DNA from: CAZYVD01 sp964651045
GTDB lineage: Bacteria > Zhuqueibacterota > QNDG01 > DSAB01
DNA: 64,000 nt
Assembly: GCA_964651045.1 (NCBI GenBank)
Contig: CAZYVD010000005.1
Location: 1-64,000, forward strand
Direction of reading: 5' to 3'
Numbering within the stretch: the first letter of the stretch is position 1; the number at the start of each line of letters is the position of its first letter. This document shows positions 55,586 through 64,000 of the stretch, one piece after another. The notes beneath the pieces are model-generated. The model searched no databases. It saw only the letters and a list, made by a program, of their open reading frames with translations, and was not told the origin of the DNA. The position numbers were made by a program, and so were the translations under genes.

Positions 55586-57517
55586 ATGATCAGGAAAAAG
55601 ATTAAAATATTGATTATACTATATCTATCAGTGATAAGGGTGCTTTCTCTTGCTGCACAGGAGGGTGAGGCAGGAAGAGAGAGTATTTTTTCCATAGGAA
55701 TAGGTGCCAGAGCCCTTGGTCTTGGAAGTGCTCAGGTTGCCTTTCCAGAGGATGCTTCGTCGTTTTACTGGAATCCAGCAGGAATGGTTGTTGTTCAGAA
55801 AAAGAGTGTTGGGTTTTCTTTAACTACACTGTTTGAGGGCACACAGTACAACTATCTGGGATATGTCCATCCGACACTAAACTTTGGAAGTTTTGGAATA
55901 GGGGTTGCAAGGATCGGAACAGATGGAATCAAACAGATCGAACAGATTAGAGGAGTTCCTGTTGAGATTGGAGAGATGTCGTACTGGTGGGGGAGATTGA
56001 TGATAGCCTATGGGCTTAATGTTGTAGGTGGATTGGCAATTGGAGTAAATCTTAATGTAGAACGCCAGGTGCTCGGCACATATTCAACGAATGGATTTGG
56101 AGTAGATGTAGGCCTTCACTTCAGATTTGGGAATAGGGCCGGCATGTTAAAGGATCTCAGTCTTGGATGTAATTTTATCAATGCGCTCAGTCCACGTCTC
56201 AAGCTCGGCGTGAGAAGCGAGAGGATACCATATATGATCAGAACCGGTATTGCGAAGAGTCTATTTTTAAGAGGCGGTAAGGACAGAATCATGATACTTG
56301 CAGACATCGATTATCAGGAGGATAAAGATATCAAGTATCATGTAGGTATAGAGTATGGATGGTCTAATGCTTTTTTCGTGAGAGCGGGACTGGATAATGG
56401 AGAGCTCTGTTTTGGAGGAGGTCTGCGTTACAAAACAATTCAGATAGATTATGCATCGAGTCGTATTGCAGATCCTGAATTCTTTGCGAGAAGTCACAGA
56501 TTTACATTAATATACTATATAGGAAAGAGCCTCGAGGAACAGAGAAGAATTCTGGAACAGATTAGAGGTGAAGAGATAAAAAGAATGGTCATGAAACAAG
56601 AAGAGGAGAGAAAAAAGAGGCGGATAAAAGAGGCCCTTAATGCAGGAAAGGAGTTCTTAAATAGCGGGGACTATTTCAATGCGAGGCTGGAATTTGCAAA
56701 GGTACTAAGAGAGGATGAAAACAATCAGGAGGCCTTGGCTCTGCTGAAAGAAACAAGGAAGAAAGAGGAGTTGCTGCAAAAACAAAGAGAGGCAGAGCTT
56801 CTGAATAACGAGAGGGCAAAGGAGAAGGTAAGACAGGATAATCAGTTTGTAAAAGGCAGACTCGATGAGGGTCTCGAGTTTTTAAAGAAGCAGAACTTTC
56901 AGAAGGCAATAGAGAGGTGGGAGGAAGCACTTCAGAGAGACCCGGAAAATCCAATTCTAAATAAATATATAAAACAGGCACGGAAGGAGCTGGAGGATGA
57001 GGTGAACAGGCTGATCTCCAGGGCAAGACAGATGAGAAGGCAGGACAACATTTCAGAAGCATATCAGTTGCTGAACAGGGCCGACAAACAAACATCCGAT
57101 ATTCCGGTTCTCAATCAAAAGGTAAAAAGAGAGATTCTGCAGCTCAACAGAATGGTCGACTTTCAGACTAACTTTCAGGAGGGTCAGAAACAGTACAATA
57201 ATGGAAACTATGAAGAGGCGGTACGATATTTTAAAAAGGCACTCGATTATTTTCCTGATGATGTGAGGGCAAAAGAGTTCTATCGAAGTGCACTTGCTCG
57301 ATCAAAGGGAAGAAAAAAGATGTCCAAGGAGGCACGTGTCTTTTTCAATCGGGGAATTGAATACTATAAGAGCGGACTCTATGAGAAGGCCCTCCAGGAG
57401 TGGGAAAAGGCATTAAAGATAGATCCCTATAATATATATCTATTAAAGGCTGTTGATCAGGTAAAGAAAAAGTTGAAGACAATCGGAAATAATAACACAG
57501 GAAACAACAATGTTTAA
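55586..57517 (+). CDS. PorV/PorQ-like outer-membrane barrel fused to TPR/coiled-coil domain
   Basis: The 643-residue protein has a signal peptide (about 1-24) and then IGARALGLGSAQVAFPEDASSFYWNPAGM, the opening of PorV/PorQ (UPF0164) barrels, with beta strands to about 320. A charged coiled coil (KRMVMKQEEERKKRRIKEALN, near 330-350) leads into TPR-like repeats to about 630 (YNNGNYEEAVRYFKKALDYFP, YKSGLYEKALQEWEKALKIDP). PorV carries type IX substrates to their attachment; the partner gene upstream encodes such a substrate. The TPR half would face the periplasm. It lies 3 bases after the giant gene and overlaps the next by 8 bases. Confidence 0.85.
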   Translation: MIRKKIKILIILYLSVIRVLSLAAQEGEAGRESIFSIGIGARALGLGSAQVAFPEDASSFYWNPAGMVVVQKKSVGFSLTTLFEGTQYNYLGYVHPTLNFGSFGIGVARIGTDGIKQIEQIRGVPVEIGEMSYWWGRLMIAYGLNVVGGLAIGVNLNVERQVLGTYSTNGFGVDVGLHFRFGNRAGMLKDLSLGCNFINALSPRLKLGVRSERIPYMIRTGIAKSLFLRGGKDRIMILADIDYQEDKDIKYHVGIEYGWSNAFFVRAGLDNGELCFGGGLRYKTIQIDYASSRIADPEFFARSHRFTLIYYIGKSLEEQRRILEQIRGEEIKRMVMKQEEERKKRRIKEALNAGKEFLNSGDYFNARLEFAKVLREDENNQEALALLKETRKKEELLQKQREAELLNNERAKEKVRQDNQFVKGRLDEGLEFLKKQNFQKAIERWEEALQRDPENPILNKYIKQARKELEDEVNRLISRARQMRRQDNISEAYQLLNRADKQTSDIPVLNQKVKREILQLNRMVDFQTNFQEGQKQYNNGNYEEAVRYFKKALDYFPDDVRAKEFYRSALARSKGRKKMSKEARVFFNRGIEYYKSGLYEKALQEWEKALKIDPYNIYLLKAVDQVKKKLKTIGNNNTGNNNV

Positions 57518-60500
57518 AAGAGCGATTTATGAAGAGCACAGGGTTCCTGCAGATATAGAACACCTGAAGGAGTTGAGAGATTTCATTACACGCACTGGGA
57601 GAAAATATGGAGTTTCTGAGCGCATCATAAATGCCTTCAAGCTTGCTGTGGATGAGGCAGGAACAAACATAATCAGACATGCATATCGCGACTGGAAGGG
57701 AGATATTACCATTAGAATGGTAATAAAGGAAAAGAACATTACCGTCTCTCTCATAGACAAGGGACACTCGTTCGACCCAAATAAAGTCAGTGATCCTGAT
57801 CTGAAGAGGTATATTGATATTGGGAAGAAGGGCGGGCTGGGGATATTCATAATGCGGAGAATGATTGATGATATAGATTATAGAAAGACTGTGGATGGAA
57901 ATGAGCTAAGGCTAATAAAGAACAGAGATGCTGCACCTGTAAGAAGGTTCTGGCTGCCGGATCTTTCTCTATCGATGAAGATGAAATTCTCACTTATAGG
58001 TTCAGCAATTCTAACCTCGTTGGCACTGGTATGGTTCGTCAGGCTCTACATTCAGCAGGAGAGCAGGATACTTAACAGTGAGTTTGAGGTAGGAGGTGCT
58101 CTTTCAAAGTTTATAGCGATTAGTTCTGTGGATCACATAGCAAATGATAACACATGGGATCTCTGTGCACTTGCTGCAAAGTCGTATAGAGATCACTCGC
58201 CACTCACTGTTGAGGCACTTATAGTGGATACAACAAGTCAGATTGTGGGGGCCAATCTTACTGATATTCTTCTTTTACAATACAGGATGCCGCCGGATGC
58301 CAGGCGGGTTGATAAAAATATATATGAATACACACTTCCCGATTCGTTGAGCGTTCTGGCAGGGAGGAAGGTCTATGATGTAGTATGTCCTATTGTGTCA
58401 AGTGTAGAAGGAGAAGAACAAAGGTTGGGCAGTGTTCATTTGCTGCTTGACAGGAGGATTATTTCAAATAAAATAAGGTCTGCCCGTTTAAGATTGATGT
58501 GGATTTCTGCACTCATACTTTTAGCTGGTTATATAGGTGTTTTTATTCTTGTATACTTTACAATGAGTCCATTTAAAAAGCTTTCGAGATGGGTTAGAGA
58601 TCTTGGACAGGGCAAGGCCCAGGATGAGATGGAGTTTGATTCTTCAGATGAGATAGGAGAGATTGCACAGGCCTTCAGCGATATAACAGAGAGGTTCCGC
58701 AAGTCGCAGGAAAGCCTTGCAGAGAAAGAACGGCTGCAAAAGGAGATGCAGGTAGCTCAGGAGATTCAGCACACATTGCTTCCTGCAGCATTTCCTGAGA
58801 TCGAGGGGTTTGAGATTGGATCTTATTATGAGGCCGCAAAAGAGGTTGGAGGTGACTATTTTGATTTTGTAGAGGTAGACAGGGATACAATGGGTATTGT
58901 TGTTGCTGATGTTTCAGGCAAGGGTGTGCCTGGATCTCTTGTTATGACGATGATTCGAACGGCTTTAAGAACAGAGGCAAGGGGAAATAAAGATCCTGCA
59001 GATGTTCTTGCAAGAGTGAACGATTTTGTAATAAATGACATGAAGCGCGGGATGTTTGTCACGGTGTTTTACATAATTCTCGATTCGCACAACAGGGCAA
59101 TCCATTATGCGAGTGCAGGGCACAATCCCATGATTCTTTACAGGGGGGTCACAAAGAAGAGTTATTACCTCAACCCACGTGGATTTCCGATCGGTATAAA
59201 TCTGCCCGATAGATCGCTTTTCAGAAAATATATTCAATCCGATTCACTGCGTCTAAGGGAAGGAGATCTGCTAATCTTATACACAGACGGAATAACAGAG
59301 GCGATAAATCAGAGGAGGGATCAGTTTGGTGTTGAGAGATTTTTAACTGCTATTCGAAAGTATGGACATTTAAAGGCAGGCCCTTTTGTGGAAAGGATAA
59401 AAGAGGAGATTAAAGATTTTACCGAAGGATACGCACAGAGTGATGACATTACACTCGTAGTAATCAAGGAGAAACTCAAGGTTGAAGATGTTCTCTTTAA
59501 TTTGCGATCCAAGTTGATAAAGATGGTCAATGAAGAGGGGATGAGTGTGAAGGCAGCCTGTAATAAGGTTGGGGTTTCCACCTCTACATATTATAAATAT
59601 AAAAAGATTTACGACAGTGTTGGAGTCAATGGATTAAAGGAAAAAGTCGGGCGTTCTGAAGTTGAGGAGAGGCACATAAGTATAGAAGACAAGGCAAAGA
59701 TAATAGATATTATTAAAAATAATCCAGAATATGGTGCCAAGAGAATCAGCGAGGAATTAAAGACAGAAAGGTATGGAAATACAGAAATCGATCCGCGACG
59801 AATTTATGAGGAGTTGGTAAGGAGCAGATTGAACACAAAAGAGTTGAGGATGATTTTTGTTGAGCGAGGAGACAAGGGTAAACCAATGAAGCCGCCAGGG
59901 ACTCCCCTCCTTACATTGGATGGAAGAGTAATTATGGAGAGCAAAGAGAAGAGAGAAGTTGATATTTACAGGCCTCCTGAGGTAATAAAAAAAGAAGAGG
60001 AGAAGAAGGTTGAGGATATAATTGAGGAGAGATCAAGGGAGATTGAGAAAGAAAAGGAATTGTTTTCTACAGAGGAGCAAGCCATTAAAGAACAGGATCT
60101 TGGATTGATAGATTTTTCAGAATTTCTTGAAGGTGATATTGGACCAGACAGTATGTCCGACACACTGTTTGTGGATGAGGGTGAATCTGAAAGTCTGGAA
60201 GAAAAAGAAGAGAAGATAGATACAAGAGAAGAGGTGATAAATGAACCTGATGAGACTCAGGATATTGAGACAATCGAAGATAATATTACCGATTCTATAG
60301 CAGATGAACTCATTGGAGAGGAGATCGGAGTTTCTGATGTAACAGAGCAGGAAGAGCTTGAACAATCCTTAGATGATGAAGGATTTATAGAGACAATGGA
60401 GGAGTTGGGTTTTGAGAGGAGGACGATGCTTTCCCATGGAGAGAGTATAGAGGGAGGGGATGAGGAGAGTTCTAGTCTGAGAAAGAAGAGGTTCATAGAA

Positions 60501-60845
60501 GCAGGGCTCTGGTTTTATAGAAATGGGCAGTACAGAAGAGCTATTGAACAGTTTAACAAGGCTCTTGAAGAGGATAGAAATTTCCAGCAGGCTTGTCAGT
60601 ATCTCGGAGATACATTCTTTAAAATGGGAAGACTCGATGAGGCAAGAAAGGCCTATGAAAGGGCAAGAGAGCTGGATCCTAATAATGAGTATGTTCTGGA
60701 AAATTTAGGAGTGGTTTTTGCCAATAAGGGAGATTATAAAAAGGCCGTGCTTCAATGGGGTGAGGTACTTAAAAGAAATCCCGAGAGAAGAGACATTATA
60801 GAAAGAATAATAAGAATGCAGAAACTAATCAGACAGAAAGTATAG
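57510..60845 (+). CDS. Membrane partner-switching protein: RsbW-like kinase, HAMP, SpoIIE phosphatase, HTH and TPR
   Basis: The 1111-residue fusion contains, in order: a GHKL anti-sigma-kinase-like domain (1-140; N box DEAGTNIIRHA at 48-58, DKGHSFDP 83-90, GGLGIFIM 108-115); TM1 (about 160-180); an extracytoplasmic sensor (180-328); TM2 (329-350); HAMP (350-400); PP2C SpoIIE phosphatase (412-655; GGDYFDF, VADVSGKGVPGS, YTDGITEA, SDDITLV); a transposase-type helix-turn-helix region (about 660-780; GMSVKAACNKVGVSTSTYYKYKK, then a second helical unit); an acidic linker (810-980); and three TPR units (985-1100). Opposing kinase and phosphatase for a STAS protein in one chain, plus a DNA-binding-like module, is unusual. 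It overlaps the PorV-like gene by 8 bases and precedes a STAS gene. Confidence 0.88.
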   Translation: MFKRAIYEEHRVPADIEHLKELRDFITRTGRKYGVSERIINAFKLAVDEAGTNIIRHAYRDWKGDITIRMVIKEKNITVSLIDKGHSFDPNKVSDPDLKRYIDIGKKGGLGIFIMRRMIDDIDYRKTVDGNELRLIKNRDAAPVRRFWLPDLSLSMKMKFSLIGSAILTSLALVWFVRLYIQQESRILNSEFEVGGALSKFIAISSVDHIANDNTWDLCALAAKSYRDHSPLTVEALIVDTTSQIVGANLTDILLLQYRMPPDARRVDKNIYEYTLPDSLSVLAGRKVYDVVCPIVSSVEGEEQRLGSVHLLLDRRIISNKIRSARLRLMWISALILLAGYIGVFILVYFTMSPFKKLSRWVRDLGQGKAQDEMEFDSSDEIGEIAQAFSDITERFRKSQESLAEKERLQKEMQVAQEIQHTLLPAAFPEIEGFEIGSYYEAAKEVGGDYFDFVEVDRDTMGIVVADVSGKGVPGSLVMTMIRTALRTEARGNKDPADVLARVNDFVINDMKRGMFVTVFYIILDSHNRAIHYASAGHNPMILYRGVTKKSYYLNPRGFPIGINLPDRSLFRKYIQSDSLRLREGDLLILYTDGITEAINQRRDQFGVERFLTAIRKYGHLKAGPFVERIKEEIKDFTEGYAQSDDITLVVIKEKLKVEDVLFNLRSKLIKMVNEEGMSVKAACNKVGVSTSTYYKYKKIYDSVGVNGLKEKVGRSEVEERHISIEDKAKIIDIIKNNPEYGAKRISEELKTERYGNTEIDPRRIYEELVRSRLNTKELRMIFVERGDKGKPMKPPGTPLLTLDGRVIMESKEKREVDIYRPPEVIKKEEEKKVEDIIEERSREIEKEKELFSTEEQAIKEQDLGLIDFSEFLEGDIGPDSMSDTLFVDEGESESLEEKEEKIDTREEVINEPDETQDIETIEDNITDSIADELIGEEIGVSDVTEQEELEQSLDDEGFIETMEELGFERRTMLSHGESIEGGDEESSSLRKKRFIEAGLWFYRNGQYRRAIEQFNKALEEDRNFQQACQYLGDTFFKMGRLDEARKAYERARELDPNNEYVLENLGVVFANKGDYKKAVLQWGEVLKRNPERRDIIERIIRMQKLIRQKV

Positions 60846-60856
60846 TTGAAAAAGAG

Positions 60857-60885
60857 TTGACAATAATCCAATTTTCTATTAAATT
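60857..60885 (+). promoter_or_regulatory. Possible promoter before the STAS gene
   Basis: TTGACA at 60857-60862 is followed after 17 bases by TAAATT (60880-60885), or after 16 by TTAAAT. The -35 box is perfect but the -10 is weak. A short inverted repeat CCAATTT (60868-60874)/AAATTGG (60894-60900) overlaps it. The gene starts at 60926 behind a GGGAG site. Confidence 0.45.
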
Positions 60886-60925
60886 GTTTGAATAAATTGG
60901 TATTATCTCACAGGGAGATAAAGAA

Positions 60926-61591
60926 ATGGAAGGAATACAGGTATCAGTTGAGAAGGTAGGACCGCATAGTGACATTTCAATAATTCAAGTTGGAGGATAT
61001 ATAGATACAACAACTTCATCGGAACTTGAACGTGCATTGGATTCTCTTCTGAAATCAGGGATAGTAAAAATTATAATAGATTTGGGAAACGTTGACTATA
61101 TTTCGAGTGCGGGTTGGGGAATCTTCATTAGCGAAATAAAAGGAATAAGAGAGCGAGGCGGTGATTTAAAACTTGCAAGAATGATTCCAGATGTGTATGA
61201 GGTTTTTGAGCTGCTTGAGTTTAATTATATTTTAAAATCCTTTGATACGATCGAGGATGCTATCAAGAGCTTCAATGTTGATATAGATGAGGAAATAGAA
61301 CCCCAGAAAAAGGTGGTGGAAGAGGAGAAGGAGATAGTTGCAGAGCAGTGCAGTGAGGAGAATGAAGTTCTTGAAGAAGATTTTCAAACAGATCCTGTTG
61401 GAGTTGAAGAGAAGATAAAGAAAATAGCTCTGCTTCATCCCGACTGGAGTGCTGCAAAGATAGCAAGAGAGCTTGATACAGAAAAGTATGGCTTCATAAG
61501 GATCGGGAAACTCTCTGTCTGGAAGACTCTGCGCAGGCTCAACTTGAGCAGTAAAAAGCAGAGGGAAAAGGCAAGAACCAAGGATGTGTAA
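60926..61591 (+). CDS. STAS-domain anti-sigma-factor antagonist-like protein with C-terminal HTH
   Basis: Residues 1-115 of 221 form a STAS domain with the phospho-site region DYISSAGWGIFISEIK (S60 or S61 is the likely acceptor), as in RsbV/SpoIIAA partner-switching proteins. An acidic linker (116-158) leads to a helical module (161-215) whose HPDWSAAKIARELDTEKYG resembles NPEYGAKRISEELKTERYG in the kinase-phosphatase encoded just upstream. So both partners end in a related HTH-like unit. No sigma factor gene is nearby. Expected cycle: phosphorylation by the upstream kinase domain and dephosphorylation by its SpoIIE domain. The tail may bind DNA or another protein; not known. Confidence 0.85.
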   Translation: MEGIQVSVEKVGPHSDISIIQVGGYIDTTTSSELERALDSLLKSGIVKIIIDLGNVDYISSAGWGIFISEIKGIRERGGDLKLARMIPDVYEVFELLEFNYILKSFDTIEDAIKSFNVDIDEEIEPQKKVVEEEKEIVAEQCSEENEVLEEDFQTDPVGVEEKIKKIALLHPDWSAAKIARELDTEKYGFIRIGKLSVWKTLRRLNLSSKKQREKARTKDV

Positions 61592-61617
61592 TCTGCATAA
61601 AGGAAAATGGAGAAGAG

Positions 61618-63543
61618 ATGGCGTTGAATTTAAGTTATAAAATATTAAAAGAACATCTTGTGGAGGGAGAATTGGTATCGGGTTCTCCCATTTCTATTCG
61701 TATAGATCAGACATTGACTCAGGATGCAACTGGCACGATGGCATACCTTCAGTTCGAATCACTGGGTCTGGATAGAGTCAGGACTGAGCTGTCTGTTAGC
61801 TATGTTGACCACAATACTCTTCAATCAGGTTTTGAAAATAGTGACGATCACCTATTTTTACAGTCTATTGCAGCAAGATTTGGGATATATTTTTCGCGAC
61901 CTGGCAATGGTATATGCCATCAGGTTCATCTGGAACGGTTTGGAGTGCCTGGTAAGACTCTTCTGGGTTCTGATAGCCATACTCCTACTGGAGGTGGAAT
62001 AGGGATGATAGCCATAGGAGCAGGAGGCCTGGATGTTGCTCTTGCCATGGCAGGCAGGCCTTTTCATCTAATTGCTCCCAGTGTGGTTAACATCAGGTTG
62101 AGGGGAAGATTGAGACCATTTGTGTCTGCAAAGGATATCATTTTAGAAGTACTGAGGCGTTTGAGTGTAAAGGGTGGTGTGGGAAAGATAATGGAGTACA
62201 GTGGAGAAGGTGTAAAGACACTAACAGTACCCGAAAGAGCGACAATAACAAATATGGGTGCAGAGCTTGGAGCAACCACATCGATATTTCCGAGTGATGA
62301 ACAGACTAAAAGATTTCTTGAGTCTCAGAACAGGGGGGAGCAGTGGGTTGCGCTTTCTGCAGATCCAGATGCAGAATATGACGAGATCGTGGAGATTGAT
62401 CTTTCAGAACTCGAACCATTAATTGCAAAGCCTCACATGCCTGATAATGTAGTCCCCGTCAAAGAACTTGAGGGTAAGAGAGTAAATCAGGTAGCAATGG
62501 GCAGCTGTACAAATTCTTCATATCGCGATCTGATGATGATATCATCGATGTTAAAGGGCCGCAAGGTACACCCCGATGTAACTGCAGCTCTGGCTCCTGG
62601 ATCGCGGCAGGTAGTGATGAGTCTGATAAAGAATGGGAACTGGATCCACATTGTATCCTCAGGTGTAAGAATACTGGAGAATGTATGCGGTCCATGTATC
62701 GGAATGGGATTCTCTCCACCGACAAATGCAGTGACACTGAGGACATTTAATAGAAATTTTCTTGGGCGCAGCGGAACAAAGAGCGCCGAGGTATATCTTT
62801 GCAGTCCAGAGACTGCTGTAGCTGCAATCATAAATGGCAGAATCACAGATCCGAGAGAGCTTGGGATTGAGCCAGTGGAAATAGAAATGCCGGATGAATT
62901 TCCAATAGACGATTCGATGATAATACCTCCCATTGAGGACTCAAAAGATGTGAAGATTATCAGAGGACCGAATATAAAACCCCTGCCAGAGCAGAAAGTG
63001 TTGGAAGAGATATTATCTGGAACAGTTCTTTTAAAAGTAGAAGATAACATTACAACCGACCATATCATGCCTGCTGGAGCAAAGATCCTTCCTCTTCGCT
63101 CGAACATTCCTGCAATTGCAGAACATGTGTTTGAGGTCATTGATCCAACATTTGCTGAGAGGGCCAAACAAAAAGGAGGAGGATTTATTGTCGGGGGGTC
63201 CAACTATGGTCAGGGTTCTAGTAGAGAACATGCTGCGCTTGCCCCCATGTATCTCGGCATAAAGGCTGTTATCACAAAGTCGTTCTCCAGGATTCATCTG
63301 GCCAATTTAATAAATTTTGGGATAGTGCCCTTTATGTTTAAGAATCCAGATGACTACGACAAGATTGATCAGGGCGATGAGATTGAGATCGATGTTAAGA
63401 ATATCGAAGAGAGAGATCACACCTTGATAAATCGAACAAAGGGAACAGAGATTCCTATTTTTCATTCGATGAGCCTGAGGGATGTAGAACTAATAAAAGC
63501 CGGTGGAGCACTGGCCTACACCAAAAAGCAGCTTCGAAAATAG
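61618..63543 (+). CDS. Aconitate hydratase
   Basis: The 641-residue enzyme interconverts citrate and isocitrate with a [4Fe-4S] cluster. Ligands are C297 in GSCTNSS, and C357 and C360 in VCGPCIG; other marks are DSHTPTGGGIGMIAIGAGGLD and the swivel-domain motif GGSNYGQGSSREHAAL. Its length is that of the short bacterial/archaeal-type aconitase rather than the 890-residue AcnA, so I leave acnA off. It lies 26 bases after the STAS gene and directly before isocitrate dehydrogenase, forming a citrate-to-2-oxoglutarate pair. Confidence 0.95.
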   Translation: MALNLSYKILKEHLVEGELVSGSPISIRIDQTLTQDATGTMAYLQFESLGLDRVRTELSVSYVDHNTLQSGFENSDDHLFLQSIAARFGIYFSRPGNGICHQVHLERFGVPGKTLLGSDSHTPTGGGIGMIAIGAGGLDVALAMAGRPFHLIAPSVVNIRLRGRLRPFVSAKDIILEVLRRLSVKGGVGKIMEYSGEGVKTLTVPERATITNMGAELGATTSIFPSDEQTKRFLESQNRGEQWVALSADPDAEYDEIVEIDLSELEPLIAKPHMPDNVVPVKELEGKRVNQVAMGSCTNSSYRDLMMISSMLKGRKVHPDVTAALAPGSRQVVMSLIKNGNWIHIVSSGVRILENVCGPCIGMGFSPPTNAVTLRTFNRNFLGRSGTKSAEVYLCSPETAVAAIINGRITDPRELGIEPVEIEMPDEFPIDDSMIIPPIEDSKDVKIIRGPNIKPLPEQKVLEEILSGTVLLKVEDNITTDHIMPAGAKILPLRSNIPAIAEHVFEVIDPTFAERAKQKGGGFIVGGSNYGQGSSREHAALAPMYLGIKAVITKSFSRIHLANLINFGIVPFMFKNPDDYDKIDQGDEIEIDVKNIEERDHTLINRTKGTEIPIFHSMSLRDVELIKAGGALAYTKKQLRK

Positions 63544-63567
63544 TACTTATTTAGGAGGAGGAGTTCA

Positions 63568-64000
63568 ATGACTAAGTTTGAGAAGATCATCCCACCAGAG
63601 GGTGGAGAAAAGATAATAGTTGAAAATGGGGAGATAAAGATTCCTGACAATCCAATAATTCCATTTATAAGGGGAGATGGTATCGGTGTTGATATAATGG
63701 CAGCAACGCGGCCGGTTCTTGATGCAGCAGTAAAAAAAGCCTACTCAGGAAAGAGAAGAATCGTATGGTTTGAAATACATGCAGGGCTTTCTGCATTAAA
63801 ATTGTATGGAAACGATAGAGTGCTACCAGAGGATACTGTGAATGCAATAAGGGAATATATCGTTGCTCTCAAAGGGCCGCTTACTACTCCTGTCGGAGGT
63901 TTTAAGTATGTATGTCTTGTTTGTGCAGCAGAACAGGATGATGTTGATGGTAAGAGGCCTGATAAATGCATTAAGTGTGGTTCGGAGTTTGTCACACCGC
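63568..64000 (+). CDS. icd: Isocitrate dehydrogenase (type I), N-terminal part with CxxC...CxxC insertion; runs off the window
   Basis: The visible 144 residues begin after an AGGAGGAGG site. IIPFIRGDGIGVDIM (29-43), and ALKGPLTTPVGG (100-111) match NADP-dependent isocitrate dehydrogenase of the E. coli type. In E. coli the next residues are GIRSLNVALRQ, containing the isocitrate-binding Ser113. Here GG is followed instead by FKYVCLVC (112-119), an acidic stretch and CIKCG (133-137), which looks like a rubredoxin or zinc-ribbon unit. The gene continues past base 64000, so it is not known where the Ser loop resumes. Position after aconitase supports the enzyme call; the insertion is in frame. 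Confidence 0.88.
   Translation, partial: MTKFEKIIPPEGGEKIIVENGEIKIPDNPIIPFIRGDGIGVDIMAATRPVLDAAVKKAYSGKRRIVWFEIHAGLSALKLYGNDRVLPEDTVNAIREYIVALKGPLTTPVGGFKYVCLVCAAEQDDVDGKRPDKCIKCGSEFVTP

Noticed and set aside
59460..59850. Transposase gene inside the kinase-phosphatase protein
   Set aside because: The HTH resembles those of transposases, but no DDE catalytic domain follows and the frame is continuous with the phosphatase and TPR parts.
62487..63203. Minus-strand open frame of 238 codons opposite aconitase
   Set aside because: Typical antisense shadow of an aconitase gene with biased codon use; composition (Ser/Ile/Pro-rich) is not protein-like.

Overview
The window reads as a bacterial chromosome segment, about 40% G+C by eye and rich in AGA/AGG arginine codons. 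It carries bacterial housekeeping genes (ftsEX, hrcA-grpE-dnaJ, rsmD, coaD, pta), a pyruvate:ferredoxin oxidoreductase, many exported proteins with signal peptides or lipoboxes, a PorV-like outer-membrane barrel, and a giant exported protein with a FlgD-like (type IX-style) C-terminal tail. This points to an anaerobic, Gram-negative-type, peptide- and sugar-degrading bacterium, probably from an FCB-related or similar candidate phylum. That placement is inference; no rRNA gene is present. Against this background the Glu-tRNA(Gln) amidotransferase is the archaeal-type GatDE pair.

Left edge (1-1745): the C-terminal part of a type IIG restriction-modification protein whose reading frame is broken at the edge, then a decayed Fic gene, both embedded in a family of CAACAAGGGGT repeats. 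Next is nifJ (1746-5273) with a terminator shared with the convergent minus-strand block.

Minus strand (5388-25959): two blocks separated by a terminator at 17930-17974. The distal block holds an exported BNR/sortilin-repeat protein, a D-aminoacylase-like amidohydrolase, a site-2-type protease, an MscS channel, a class I glutamine amidotransferase-like hydrolase, a thioesterase, a reductive dehalogenase with its small membrane anchor, an FGGY kinase and an alpha/beta hydrolase. The proximal block holds a MoxR ATPase, a GH38 alpha-mannosidase-like enzyme, two exported small proteins (one a beta-helix lipoprotein) and two tandem bleomycin-hydrolase-like cysteine proteases.

Plus strand (26123-39545): a divergent promoter region opens a long run of an exported metallo-beta-lactamase-fold protein, two paralogous lipoprotein amidohydrolases, a PAP2 phosphatase, hisC, gatE-gatD, a YjbQ protein, thiL, a methyltransferase and ftsE-ftsX. 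The heat-shock genes hrcA-grpE-dnaJ follow from their own promoter.

Plus strand (42336-64000): a ComEA-like protein and a divergent type IV pilus-like trio (a pilin-like protein with an eight-residue tryptophan repeat, a PilM-like and a PilN/O-like protein), then rsmD, coaD, pta, a TPR protein, the 1802-residue exported protein with its PorV-TPR neighbour, and a partner-switching pair (kinase-phosphatase fusion plus STAS protein). The pair shares a related C-terminal helix-turn-helix module. The window ends with aconitase and a truncated isocitrate dehydrogenase that has a CxxC...CxxC insertion in its substrate-binding loop.

The best candidates for something undescribed are the HTH-tagged partner-switching pair, the Trp-octad pilus-like cluster, and the zinc-ribbon-interrupted isocitrate dehydrogenase. 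No rRNA, tRNA, CRISPR array or complete mobile element was recognised.
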